A stretch of 48,667 bases of DNA from Bacillota bacterium (GTDB lineage: Bacteria; Bacillota; Sulfobacillia; Sulfobacillales; Sulfobacillaceae). The notes under the pieces are model-generated. The model was not told where the DNA came from and ran no database searches. It was given only the letters and a program-made list of their open reading frames with translations. The DNA is taken from the NCBI GenBank assembly GCA_021821465.1, contig JAKACM010000013.1, positions 1 to 48,667 on the forward strand, read 5' to 3'. Below, piece after piece: positions 1 through 7,418 of the stretch (positions are counted from its first letter, which is position 1; every line of letters begins with the position of its first letter). The position numbers and the translations under genes were made by a program.

Positions 1-90
1 TCACCCCAAGCAATATTGGGAATTATCGTCATTATCGCGGGCATGATTTTCCACAGCTATTATGGAAGTATACACAAACATACGATCTGA
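1..90 (+). CDS. C-terminal end of a membrane transporter, DMT/EamA-like (partial)
   Basis: The first frame is open from base 1 and stops at a TGA ending at 90, giving the last 29 residues of a protein whose start lies outside the window. The tail reads SPQAILGIIVIIAG followed by a short polar end (HSYYGSIHKHTI). A Gln-x-x-Gly followed by a hydrophobic helix is how the last membrane segment of EamA/DMT-family transporters usually looks. This is inference from a short stretch; any polytopic membrane protein ending in a helix could fit. Confidence 0.45.
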   Translation, partial: SPQAILGIIVIIAGMIFHSYYGSIHKHTI

Positions 91-263
91 CCTTTTACGG
101 TGATCACGCTATTCACTGCAGTACGCAACTAGTCAGATCTTTGTTCCCGCAAAAAATTTTGCCGTGGAAATTGGCATCACTCGCAACACAAGCCGTCCGA
201 CCGGGTGATTACATTATCTTTCGTTGCATGCTCCTTGTGACAATTTTTTCAGGAGAGATCCCG

Positions 264-335
264 ATGTCCTTGGAGCCTATAGGACTATTAAAGGGGATGG
301 AATTTCGCATCGATCCAGACATGGCAGCACCGTAA
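264..335 (+). CDS. Possible 23-residue peptide, N-terminally similar to the next ORF
   Basis: An ATG at 264 is preceded by AGGAGAG at 251-257 with a 6-base gap, and the frame ends in TAA at 335. The peptide contains LLKGMEFRIDPD, resembling LLEGIAFIPTPP at the start of the protein encoded at 386-706. It may be a short paralogue or the truncated remnant of a duplicated gene. A good ribosome site is the only direct evidence for translation. The longer frame starting at 141 has no convincing ribosome site. Confidence 0.25.
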   Translation: MSLEPIGLLKGMEFRIDPDMAAP

Positions 336-385
336 TCCCTTGAAGGTGAGTCCCAGGTCTTTTCTTAGAGAGGGAGGATTTTTCA

Positions 386-706
386 ATGCCGGAAACTATG
401 CCACTACTTGAAGGGATTGCCTTTATCCCCACACCCCCGCCCGATGCCCTCGGATGGGGTCTGACTCATTCGGTGAGGCGACGACTGGCTTACCCCACTC
501 ATGTGGATTGGATCCCGGTAGTTTGGGCCGAACATCGAGCATGGGATTATTGGATAGTGGTCGATACCGGTCCTATATTTCTTGACCACCGCTTGCGAAA
601 TATCTGGAAACAATTCTCGGTTCTTCACCTCATTGGGGAGCCGCAATCATGGGTCGTCATCCGGGAAGCGTGGGACATTGAGACTTCGCTCCATTGTGGA
701 ATTTAA
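386..706 (+). CDS. Hypothetical protein, 106 residues, Trp-rich
   Basis: The ATG at 386 follows a purine-rich GAGAGGGAGGA site and the frame ends in TAA at 706. The product has eight tryptophans in 106 residues and short hydrophobic strands (WIPVVWAEHRAWDYWIVVD and PQSWVVIREAWDIE), which suggests a small beta-rich cytoplasmic domain. No signal peptide or membrane helix is visible. I do not recognise the family. The antisense frame 404-646 is treated as a shadow because it lacks a ribosome site. Confidence 0.55.
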   Translation: MPETMPLLEGIAFIPTPPPDALGWGLTHSVRRRLAYPTHVDWIPVVWAEHRAWDYWIVVDTGPIFLDHRLRNIWKQFSVLHLIGEPQSWVVIREAWDIETSLHCGI

Positions 707-750
707 CAGTCACACATAGATATCGCCTTAATGTCTATATCGATTCTTAA

Positions 751-1236
751 CTAACCGTTGCCCTCACTTCCGGTTTTTTCCGACCCCGATGTTTTCTTTT
801 TTACGGAAATGTCTCCCGTTGGCTCCAACCGCGCTTCTTCAATCTTATCCAACGTTATGTCCTTTTTTCTCAGCTCCATGTACAAATCCGGGTCGGAAAC
901 CCGTTCTTTTTTCATTTCTCGTTGCTTCACGTGGCCTTGCTCCACTAACAAGGTAGATGTTCCTTGTGTGATCTTTTCCAGCCATCGGTACCGAACATTC
1001 AGCCATGTGAGCAAATACTGCAATAACCCTAAGAGCACGGTGATTCCGATGGCGTTCACTAAAGGAGTCTTTGCATCCTGCATGCCTATGGCCACCGCTT
1101 CTCCGATCATGATAATGACGGCAAAATCGAACGGCCCCAATTTCGCCAGAGTTCTTTTCCCCATCATACGAAAAACAATCAACGCCACCATCCATAAGAT
1201 GGCTGTGCGATACAATAAAGTTAGTAGCTCCTCCAC
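751..1236 (-). CDS. DUF421 (YetF-type) membrane protein
   Basis: A 161-residue protein from a GTG at 1236, with AAGGGAG eight bases upstream. The open frame continues to 1374, but that extension reads unlike the family and lacks a ribosome site. Residues 1-75 form membrane helices containing the DUF421 hallmark RMMGKRTLAKLGPFDFAVII, then GEAVAIGM and a second helix pair. The rest is a soluble domain with GTSTLLVEQGHV and MKKERVSDPDLYMELRKKD, matching the YetF cytoplasmic domain order. The C-terminal 30 residues are charged and low in complexity. Family members are associated with the spore or cell envelope in Bacillus, but their biochemical role is unsettled. The gene is monocistronic and ends convergent to nothing obvious. 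Confidence 0.85.
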   Translation of the reverse strand: MEELLTLLYRTAILWMVALIVFRMMGKRTLAKLGPFDFAVIIMIGEAVAIGMQDAKTPLVNAIGITVLLGLLQYLLTWLNVRYRWLEKITQGTSTLLVEQGHVKQREMKKERVSDPDLYMELRKKDITLDKIEEARLEPTGDISVKKKTSGSEKTGSEGNG

Positions 1237-1520
1237 ATCCCTGACTCCCTTCTGCTCCTTGTCCCTTAGGACCTGAATTAGAATACCCGCCCAAAGACAA
1301 TGATATGCGGCAGTAAAAGGGAACCCAAATTGGGATATGGAACTCGTGCGACACCAAACAACAACATATATCACTCCTTGCGCAAGTCGTTTGGATACTG
1401 AGTTTGACCTTCAGTTGCTATTCGACTATGTGGCTAGTTTTACTAAATGGGAGCAGTTCTGATATCGGCATTCGAAGAGAGAAGGGATGTTGTTATCAGG
1501 GATCGAAATTCGCGATTTCG

Positions 1521-1549
1521 TAGAAATTCACTGGGGTGCATGATATAAT
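1521..1549 (+). promoter_or_regulatory. Sigma-A-like promoter for the AbrB-like gene
   Basis: TAGAAA at 1521-1526 (4 of 6 to TTGACA) and a perfect TATAAT at 1544-1549 are separated by 17 bases. The start codon at 1589 lies about 40 bases downstream of the -10. The rest of 1237-1588 holds no other recognisable gene. Confidence 0.55.
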
Positions 1550-1573
1550 CAAGAATATCATGAAACTCTTGAT
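1548..1573. promoter_or_regulatory. Inverted repeat, candidate autoregulatory operator
   Basis: ATCAAGA at 1548-1554 and its exact complement TCTTGAT at 1567-1573 flank a 12-base spacer. The left arm overlaps the -10 box and the right arm lies just before the ribosome site AAGGTGG (1576-1582). AbrB/MazE-type proteins commonly repress their own promoters by binding such repeats, so this is the likely operator. That is inference from position and symmetry. Confidence 0.4.
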
Positions 1574-1588
1574 TTAAGGTGGTGTGCC

Positions 1589-1774
1589 ATGAGTACAACC
1601 AAAGCAACCTCAGTAACCGGTCCGCGATTTCAAACAACGGTACCCTTAGTGGTGAGAAAAGCTTTAAACTTGCACCAAGGCAGCACAATTATTTGGCGCG
1701 TATCGGATGATGGCCGGGTAACGATTGAACCGATTCAGGAAAGTGGTAATGATGCTGATGTTACGATACGTTGA
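1589..1774 (+). CDS. AbrB/MazE/SpoVT-family DNA-binding protein
   Basis: A 61-residue protein from the ATG at 1589, with AAGGTGG seven bases upstream. Residues 8-50 fit the swapped-hairpin AbrB fold: TGPRFQTTVPLVVRKALNLHQG, then a strand with IIWRVSDDGRVTIEP. The family includes antitoxins and transition-state regulators. In antitoxin modules a toxin gene normally overlaps the 3' end. Here a different frame (1749-1958) sits in that position but does not resemble PIN, MazF or other known toxins. Autoregulation is plausible given the repeat at 1548-1573. Confidence 0.75.
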   Translation: MSTTKATSVTGPRFQTTVPLVVRKALNLHQGSTIIWRVSDDGRVTIEPIQESGNDADVTIR

Positions 1775-1958
1775 TGCGCGCATTATTCATCCACTACCAG
1801 AGACTTTCAGTGAAATCGTCACGACGATCCGCTCCGAGAGATTTGATCGCAATTGTTCTTTGTCAGTCCTGCAACATGAACCTTCTACATCATTTGTCCA
1901 AGGCATTCCCAAAGCGATAGGTGACGATTACGAGGGTCTCTGGGGGAAAGAACTATGA
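1749..1958 (+). CDS. Possible small ORF overlapping both neighbours, unknown
   Basis: A 69-residue frame from the ATG at 1749 overlaps the end of the AbrB-like gene by 26 bases. It ends in an ATGA overlap with the start of the next gene at 1955, an arrangement typical of translationally coupled genes. The middle reads PLPETFSEIVTTIRSERFD and the end GIPKAIGDDYEGLWGKEL. It sits where a toxin gene would sit next to an AbrB-type antitoxin, but I see no toxin motif. It may be a degenerated toxin or a chance frame. Confidence 0.3.
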   Translation: MMLMLRYVDARIIHPLPETFSEIVTTIRSERFDRNCSLSVLQHEPSTSFVQGIPKAIGDDYEGLWGKEL

Positions 1959-2533
1959 CGGGTCGAATTTTCGTCCTGATTGGACCGAGCGGCGTGGGGA
2001 AAACCACATTAGCCAGTATGGCGCAAGGCGAGGGAATTGCAGATCGCATCATTACCTGTACAACGCGCGCCCCGCGTTCTCATGAAACTCCGGGGCAGGA
2101 CTATTTCTTTTTTACACTAGATGAATTTACTAGTCTGGACTTAAAGGGCGAATTTGTCGAAAGCGAATGGATTCACGGCCATCGGTATGGGGTACTCGTT
2201 CGGGAATTGTCACGAGCTCTCCAATCCGAGCGCACAGCCTTAATTTCCTTGGGGTATGGTGGGGCGGACCGGATAAAAGTTTTGTGGCCGGACCAAGTAA
2301 CGATTATCGGCATTCTGCCGCCGTCACCAGACAGTCTGCGTCAGCGCCTCAAAGACCGTGGTACAAAGGATGACGAAATGATCTTGCGTTTGCGAGCTAT
2401 TGACGGAGAATCCCGGACAGTTAAGGCCTTGGCCGATATCATGGTGGTTAACGATCAATTGTCCGAAGCATACCGACAATTGCGAAAGATACTCCGCACC
2501 GGATCATCATCGCACCGCATAGCTGACAATTAA
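1955..2533 (+). CDS. Guanylate kinase-like P-loop protein
   Basis: 192 residues. The P-loop GPSGVGKTTL lies at residues 9-18, followed by TTRAPRSHETPGQDYFF, the guanylate-kinase GMP-binding segment (canonical TTRxPRxGExxGxDYxF). GEFVESEWIHGHRYG matches the GEFLEWAxVHGxxYG motif in outline. The lid region is short (QRLKDRGTKDDEMILRLRA). The family phosphorylates GMP to GDP. Several canonical positions differ, for example SHETPG instead of GExxG spacing, and the tail is short. It may therefore be a second, specialised guanylate kinase-like enzyme rather than the housekeeping Gmk. The gene overlaps the preceding small frame by four bases, so it may be translated together with the AbrB-like regulator. 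Confidence 0.7.
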   Translation: MTGRIFVLIGPSGVGKTTLASMAQGEGIADRIITCTTRAPRSHETPGQDYFFFTLDEFTSLDLKGEFVESEWIHGHRYGVLVRELSRALQSERTALISLGYGGADRIKVLWPDQVTIIGILPPSPDSLRQRLKDRGTKDDEMILRLRAIDGESRTVKALADIMVVNDQLSEAYRQLRKILRTGSSSHRIADN

Positions 2534-3089
2534 CCAACTCAAAAGGGCCTTGCGCCTCAAAATATCTACCGATATGCCCACGAGTACTCCAGGCATACAG
2601 TGCGATCTCAAGGGGGAGTGCTTGCGAAATGTCGCGACATGTCTGCTCTCCTCCAGATTTTGTGTCCTCCACGTTATCAGTGATGATGTTGGTGACTGGG
2701 CCGGGTTTTGGCAGAAATACCGGGTTCTTGGGGGAAATCTGATCGGATGCGGAACGGTGGAGGCCGTGCCCCAGAGATCCTTTCCTTCCCAGTGGACCCA
2801 GTGGAGCCGTATCTCAAGCCTGAGAGCGGTTCCGGTTATCAGATGAAAGAGAGCACAGGATTGCCGGCGCTACTCTTAGCCGAATCGCTCAAAAGGGTAC
2901 TATGCTGTTATAGAGACACCGCTAGCGGTTTGGAGCTTTATTTTTGGAATTGCCTCATTTTGCGAGATATCTTTTACCGGTGTATCTGGGTAATCTGTCA
3001 GAAAAGACGACCAAGCGTCTGTTTCAGCAAAAGAAAACATCTAAGACCTCAACTTATCCTTCGGTTTTCGGACGTAAACAGATTCTCTA
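2534..3089. other. Non-coding or decayed stretch before the arg promoter
   Basis: About 550 bases without a supported gene. Overlapping open frames on the plus strand (2708-3118 and around 2944-3080) contain protein-like pieces in different phases, for example KESTGLPALLLAESLKRVL and then LPHFARYLLPVYLGNLSEK. This could be a gene broken by frameshifts, but I cannot name a family, so it is left uncalled. Confidence 0.3.
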
Positions 3090-3127
3090 TTGGAATAAAC
3101 ATGCATCAGTGTGTATAATAATTCTTG
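3090..3127 (+). promoter_or_regulatory. arg operon promoter overlapped by a pair of ARG-box-like operators
   Basis: A promoter TTGGAA (3090-3095), 18-base spacer, TATAAT (3114-3119) precedes argC. Two 18-bp imperfect palindromes cover it. The first (3090-3107) has core GGAAT-AAAC-ATGCA and the second (3110-3127) has core TGTAT-AATA-ATTCT. Each matches 8 of 10 conserved positions of the ArgR/AhrC consensus TGAAT-N4-ATTCA. The two are separated by 2 bp, so centre-to-centre distance is 20 bp, the usual arrangement for hexameric ArgR. Repression by an ArgR/AhrC protein with arginine is inferred; argR itself is not in the window. Confidence 0.65.
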
Positions 3128-3137
3128 AGGTGACAAC

Positions 3138-4130
3138 ATGCGTGTTGCGGTTGTGGGAGCCACGGGATATGCGGGACAGGAAGTTGTGAAAATTCTTTCG
3201 AGACATCCGGAGTTTGATATTGTGGCCCTGACGTCCGCTCGGCAAAGAGGAGAGGATGTGCGTCTTCTGTTTCCGTTTTTGACCCGGGGTCCTAGGGAAT
3301 TTGCGGGCATTGAGGATGTTCTAATGAGTGAGCCCGAATGGGTGTTTAGTTGTCAAGGTCCGAAGCAAGCGGTGCCCTATTTTGCACAATGGGTGACGCA
3401 AGGAGCGCGGATAGTGGATTTTTCCGCCGATTTCCGTTTTCCCGACCCTGCCATTTATGAACAAGCTTATGGTTCCCACCCTGCACCGGATTTAATCCCT
3501 GTATCTCGAGCGGGATATGCGGATGACCCGGACATGTCCTATCCCAAAACTATGAAAATTTTGGGCAATCCTGGGTGCTACCCTACGGCTTTTTATGCGG
3601 CGGTGGGGCCTTTAGTGGCTCATGGCGTGTCTCATCCGTTTCTTATTGTTGACGGCAAGTCGGGTTTAAGCGGGGCGGGGAGAACACCCAGGGAAGATTT
3701 AATGATGGCGGAGATGGCTGAAAATGTTACGCCTTACAACGATCCCGGCAAACATCGTCACACCTTGGAAATGGAGCAGCTTACGAGTGCCCGTGTTCTC
3801 TTTCAACCGCATTACATGCCCATGTCGCGAGGAATTGAACTTACGATATATATTCCGCACAGTCTCTTGACATCCCAAGACGTGATGGATATCTGGAAGG
3901 AGCGTTATATCCACAATTCCTTTGTGACGATTTTGACAGACGGGCAGAAGCCCCATACCCGTCGAGTCAGGGGTACGAACCGGGTGGAACTGGGAGCGGC
4001 GCTTGATGACCGCTCCCAGACGCTGGTCTTGTACTCGGTTCTGGATAATTTACAAAAAGGCGCCGCGGGTCAAGCGGTGCAGCATGTCAACCGCTGGATG
4101 GGATGGCCGATGGAATTGGGTTTGGAGTGA
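3138..4130 (+). CDS. argC: N-acetyl-gamma-glutamyl-phosphate reductase
   Basis: 330 residues. The N-terminal Rossmann motif GATGYAGQE (residues 7-15) binds NADP, and the catalytic cysteine is Cys147 in LGNPGCYPTAF. A His-containing segment (GKHRHTLEMEQ) and GLSGAGRTPRED match the ArgC family. The enzyme reduces N-acetylglutamyl phosphate to the semialdehyde, the third step of arginine synthesis. The protein is slightly shorter than the usual ~345 residues. The ATG lies seven bases after TTGAGGTG. First gene of the argCJBDGH operon, downstream of the ARG-box pair. Confidence 0.96.
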   Translation: MRVAVVGATGYAGQEVVKILSRHPEFDIVALTSARQRGEDVRLLFPFLTRGPREFAGIEDVLMSEPEWVFSCQGPKQAVPYFAQWVTQGARIVDFSADFRFPDPAIYEQAYGSHPAPDLIPVSRAGYADDPDMSYPKTMKILGNPGCYPTAFYAAVGPLVAHGVSHPFLIVDGKSGLSGAGRTPREDLMMAEMAENVTPYNDPGKHRHTLEMEQLTSARVLFQPHYMPMSRGIELTIYIPHSLLTSQDVMDIWKERYIHNSFVTILTDGQKPHTRRVRGTNRVELGAALDDRSQTLVLYSVLDNLQKGAAGQAVQHVNRWMGWPMELGLE

Positions 4131-4138
4131 TAGGAGCA

Positions 4139-5377
4139 ATGTTTAACGAGGTTATTGAGCCCCCTTTGTCACATATGAGTTGGATCGAGGGAAGTGTCGA
4201 TATTCCGGCGGGATTTGCAGTCTTTGCCGCCGAATCCGGTATTATTGCGGGGCGTCCGGATATGGCCTTGATTTGGTCCACCCGGCCGGCAGTGATTTCC
4301 GGTCTTTTTACAACCAATCAAGTTAAAGCCTGGCCGGTTTTGTTGACAAGAAAGACGGTCGAACGGGGATTATGCCAGGCAATCATCGTCAACGCAGGCA
4401 ACGCTAATGCCGCTAACGGTCCCGAAGGCGAGAGAGACGCCAAATGGATTCAAAACAGAACCGCCGACGGCTTGAAAGTGCCCTCTCGGTATGTGGCTCT
4501 GGCTTCGACCGGTGTCATTGGGGTGCCTTTACCGATGAATAAGGTGTCTTTAGGGATTGACACACTTCTCGAACATTGGAATGCCAACGCTCCGGCCGGC
4601 GGTAAAATGGCCGGAGAAGCGATTCTCACCACCGACCAAGTACCCAAAATTCTGGCTGCAGAAATCGAATTGCCCGAGGGACGAGTGCGATTAGGGGTTA
4701 TGGCGAAGGGATCCGGAATGATCCACCCTAATATGGGTACGATGCTGGCCTTCATCACCACCGATGCAGATGTGGAAAAACCGGTACAGGACGAGTTGTT
4801 GCGCCATGCTGTCGATGGCAGTTTTCACCGGGTTTCTGTGGATGGCGATTCCTCCACCAACGACACCGTACTTATGCTGGCCAATAAGTCGAGCCATGTG
4901 TCCATTAAGACAACGGAGGCGATTTCTCGCTTTCAATATGCGTTAACACATCTTTTGCGCCAAACGGCGCGTATGATTGCCGCCGACGGAGAAGGTGCCA
5001 GTCGCCTCGTCACTTGCCGAATAGAAGGTGCCGCATCGGGAACGGATGCAGCCCAAAAAGCTCGTGCGGTCGTGCGATCCAACCTTGTCAAAGCTGCCGT
5101 CTATGGACAAGATCCCAATTGGGGGCGAATTTTGGCAGCTATTGGCACGGTGGGTGATCCCTTTGAGATGGATCGGGTGAGTATTGCTGTCGGATTGGTG
5201 GACTTGTTTCGCCACGGGGTTCCCGTCGCATTCGACGAAACTCAAGCGAAAGCGGCAATGGGCCTTCATGAAGTGGTTATTGTTGTCGATTTAGGGCAAG
5301 GATCGTGCTCGGAAGAGGCGTGGGGCTGTGATTTGACGCACCGTTATGTCGAAATCAACGCGCAGTACCGCACCTGA
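4139..5377 (+). CDS. argJ: Glutamate N-acetyltransferase / ornithine acetyltransferase
   Basis: The family autocleaves before a threonine nucleophile, here Thr201 in HPNMGTMLAF when counted from the ATG at 4139. SWIEGSVDIPAGF at the start, VNAGNANAANG and DPNWGRILAAIG are family signatures. ArgJ recycles the acetyl group from N-acetylornithine to glutamate; bifunctional forms can also use acetyl-CoA. No argA is visible here. The start is uncertain: ATG 4139 has GATAGGAG only two bases away, while ATG 4103 in the same frame has no ribosome site and would overlap argC by 28 bases. About 412 residues. Confidence 0.93.
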   Translation: MFNEVIEPPLSHMSWIEGSVDIPAGFAVFAAESGIIAGRPDMALIWSTRPAVISGLFTTNQVKAWPVLLTRKTVERGLCQAIIVNAGNANAANGPEGERDAKWIQNRTADGLKVPSRYVALASTGVIGVPLPMNKVSLGIDTLLEHWNANAPAGGKMAGEAILTTDQVPKILAAEIELPEGRVRLGVMAKGSGMIHPNMGTMLAFITTDADVEKPVQDELLRHAVDGSFHRVSVDGDSSTNDTVLMLANKSSHVSIKTTEAISRFQYALTHLLRQTARMIAADGEGASRLVTCRIEGAASGTDAAQKARAVVRSNLVKAAVYGQDPNWGRILAAIGTVGDPFEMDRVSIAVGLVDLFRHGVPVAFDETQAKAAMGLHEVVIVVDLGQGSCSEEAWGCDLTHRYVEINAQYRT

Positions 5378-5402
5378 CTAACGGAGTAAAGGGTGAATGT
5401 GA

Positions 5403-6152
5403 ATGCGTATCGTCATGAAGATTGGGGGCAGTGTGCTGACGGATATCGACCGTACGCCTCCTTGGATGACGGAACTTCACAATTTTCTCGAGGCGGGTCA
5501 TCACGTTGCTATTGTTCATGGGGGCGGTTCGACAATTTCCAAAAGCCTTCATAAGGCGCAGGTTCCGGTGAAATTTTATCAAGGCCAGCGCGTGACCAGT
5601 CCTGAAATCCTCCAAACAGTTGTGCGCATCTTGCGTGGAGAAATCAATGCAGCGTTGGTGAATAGGTTGGCCGAGGATGGATTTCAGGCAGTGGGACTTA
5701 GTGGTATGGATGGCTCGTTCATGAAGGCCGAACACTTGCAGCCCTATGATTTAGGGTTGGTGGGAACGATCACCTATGTTCGGACGGAGTTTCTTCAGAT
5801 GTTCTGGTCCCAGGGCATGATTCCGGTGATAGCACCCTTGGCCCCTACGCCAGATCATCAAGAAATCCTCAATTGCAACGGCGATGGCGTGGCCGAGGCT
5901 GTTGCGTCGGCAATGGAAGCGGACCTGCTGATATTCTATACGGTTTTGGGCGGGCTTCGGGTTCATCCGACAGCCAGTGAGGTCGTTACCGAACTGCCTC
6001 GGGAGGAAATCGACCAATGGATTCGGTCGGGACAGGCGACAGGCGGTATGATTCCCAAATTGCGAGCCGCTTGGAGGGCCTTGGACCGCGGAGTGTCGGA
6101 GGTTATCATCGGATCCTTTTACGGGCCCCAACCGGCAACCCGGATTTTTTGA
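5403..6152 (+). CDS. argB: Acetylglutamate kinase
   Basis: 249 residues. The amino-acid-kinase fold is recognisable from MKIGGSVL at the N-terminus, AIVHGGGSTIS (residues 37-47), GLSGMDGSF and the C-terminal ATGGMIPKLRAA phosphate/ATP segment. It phosphorylates N-acetylglutamate, the second step of the pathway. The N-terminus lacks the extra helix that confers arginine feedback inhibition on hexameric ArgB, so control is more likely transcriptional (inferred). AAAGGGTG lies seven bases before the ATG, and 25 bases separate it from argJ. Confidence 0.95.
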   Translation: MRIVMKIGGSVLTDIDRTPPWMTELHNFLEAGHHVAIVHGGGSTISKSLHKAQVPVKFYQGQRVTSPEILQTVVRILRGEINAALVNRLAEDGFQAVGLSGMDGSFMKAEHLQPYDLGLVGTITYVRTEFLQMFWSQGMIPVIAPLAPTPDHQEILNCNGDGVAEAVASAMEADLLIFYTVLGGLRVHPTASEVVTELPREEIDQWIRSGQATGGMIPKLRAAWRALDRGVSEVIIGSFYGPQPATRIF

Positions 6153-6235
6153 GCTCATTTTTTCCAGCACTTTGCTAGGTGAAAGGGGCGAGAGTCAAAC
6201 GTTTGTTGCAATAGATCCCATGAAAGGAGCAGATT

Positions 6236-7414
6236 ATGGATAAGAATCATCTTATCCCTGTGTACGGACGATATCCAGTGACTTTAAGCCACGGGCAGGG
6301 TGCGGAAGTATGGGATGTGAATGGAAAGCATTATTGGGATTTTCTCGCGGGCATCGGGGTGAATTCCTTAGGCTATGGTCATGAACGGATATTAAAGGCT
6401 TTTGATAAGAGTCAAAACCTGTTGCATACTTCGAATTTATTTTGGCATAATCCGGGCATAGAGCTTAGTAATAAAATAGCGGAATTAACCGGGGGCTACC
6501 TGTCTTTGTGGGTGAATAGCGGCACTGAAGCCAACGAAGCGGGCATTAAACTGATGCGGCGATATGGAAAGAGTGTTGGCCGTTCGGCGATTTTGAGTCT
6601 CACGAATGGGTTTCACGGAAGAACCATGGGATCATTATCGGCAACATTTGTCCCTCGCTATCAAGACCCTTTTGCCCCTTTGGTTCCCGATTTCTACGAA
6701 GTTGAGGCAGGAAGTTTGTCGGCCTTGGAGGAGGCAATAGACCAATTTCATCCTTGTGGCGTCATGATGGAGCCGATTCAAGGAGAAGGGGGAGTCGTCC
6801 CATTGCCCAGGGGATATTTGTCCCAGGGGGCGAAATTGGCAAAGGAAGCCGGATGTTTGGTGTTAATCGATGAAATTCAGACGGGAATGGGGAGAACGGC
6901 TCAGTGGTTCGCGTTTCAAAGTGAAGATATTGAACCCGATATAATCACAGTGGCCAAAGGGCTGGGGGGAGGCATTCCGATAGGTGGGATGCTGGCTCAA
7001 GAACACGTCGCCAGCCATTTTTTGCCAGGAGAACATGGTTCGACCTTTGGAGGCAACCCTTTGGCATCACAGATGGCTTTGGCCGTGATAGACTGGCTGG
7101 AAGCCGAAGGGTTGGAGCATATACGCAAAATGGCTGGGGTTTTGGAAGAGACATTAGGATCACTGCAACGAGACTTTCCTGACCTCGTCTTAGGCTACCG
7201 GGGTCAAGGTCTTATGTGGGGACTTTTGGTAAGCGTTCCGTCATCTCCAATTGCCGCACAAGCTTTAGACCGTGGTCTCATTGTTAATGCTCCTCAGCCG
7301 GATGTGATTCGACTGTTGCCCCCTCTGATCGTTAACGAAGAGGCGATTGGCGCCTTTTTCCATATCATGACCCAGGTTTTGCAACTGACCCGAGAACAAC
7401 GCGAAGGAGCGTAA
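6236..7414 (+). CDS. argD: Acetylornithine aminotransferase
   Basis: 392 residues, a class III PLP aminotransferase. The PLP lysine is Lys241 in ITVAKGLGGGIP. Other family segments are NSGTEANEAGIKL (residues 94-106), NGFHGRTMGSL, EPIQGEGGV and LIDEIQTGMGRT with the PLP-ring aspartate. It converts N-acetylglutamate semialdehyde to N-acetylornithine. AAAGGAG lies six bases before the ATG. Gene order after argB and before argG supports ArgD over other class III aminotransferases such as ornithine or GABA transaminases. Confidence 0.94.
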   Translation: MDKNHLIPVYGRYPVTLSHGQGAEVWDVNGKHYWDFLAGIGVNSLGYGHERILKAFDKSQNLLHTSNLFWHNPGIELSNKIAELTGGYLSLWVNSGTEANEAGIKLMRRYGKSVGRSAILSLTNGFHGRTMGSLSATFVPRYQDPFAPLVPDFYEVEAGSLSALEEAIDQFHPCGVMMEPIQGEGGVVPLPRGYLSQGAKLAKEAGCLVLIDEIQTGMGRTAQWFAFQSEDIEPDIITVAKGLGGGIPIGGMLAQEHVASHFLPGEHGSTFGGNPLASQMALAVIDWLEAEGLEHIRKMAGVLEETLGSLQRDFPDLVLGYRGQGLMWGLLVSVPSSPIAAQALDRGLIVNAPQPDVIRLLPPLIVNEEAIGAFFHIMTQVLQLTREQREGA

Positions 7415-7418
7415 GCAA

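Noticed and set aside
845..1357. Alternative 170-residue minus-strand ORF overlapping the DUF421 gene
   Set aside because: The DUF421 frame carries the recognised family motifs; this frame does not.
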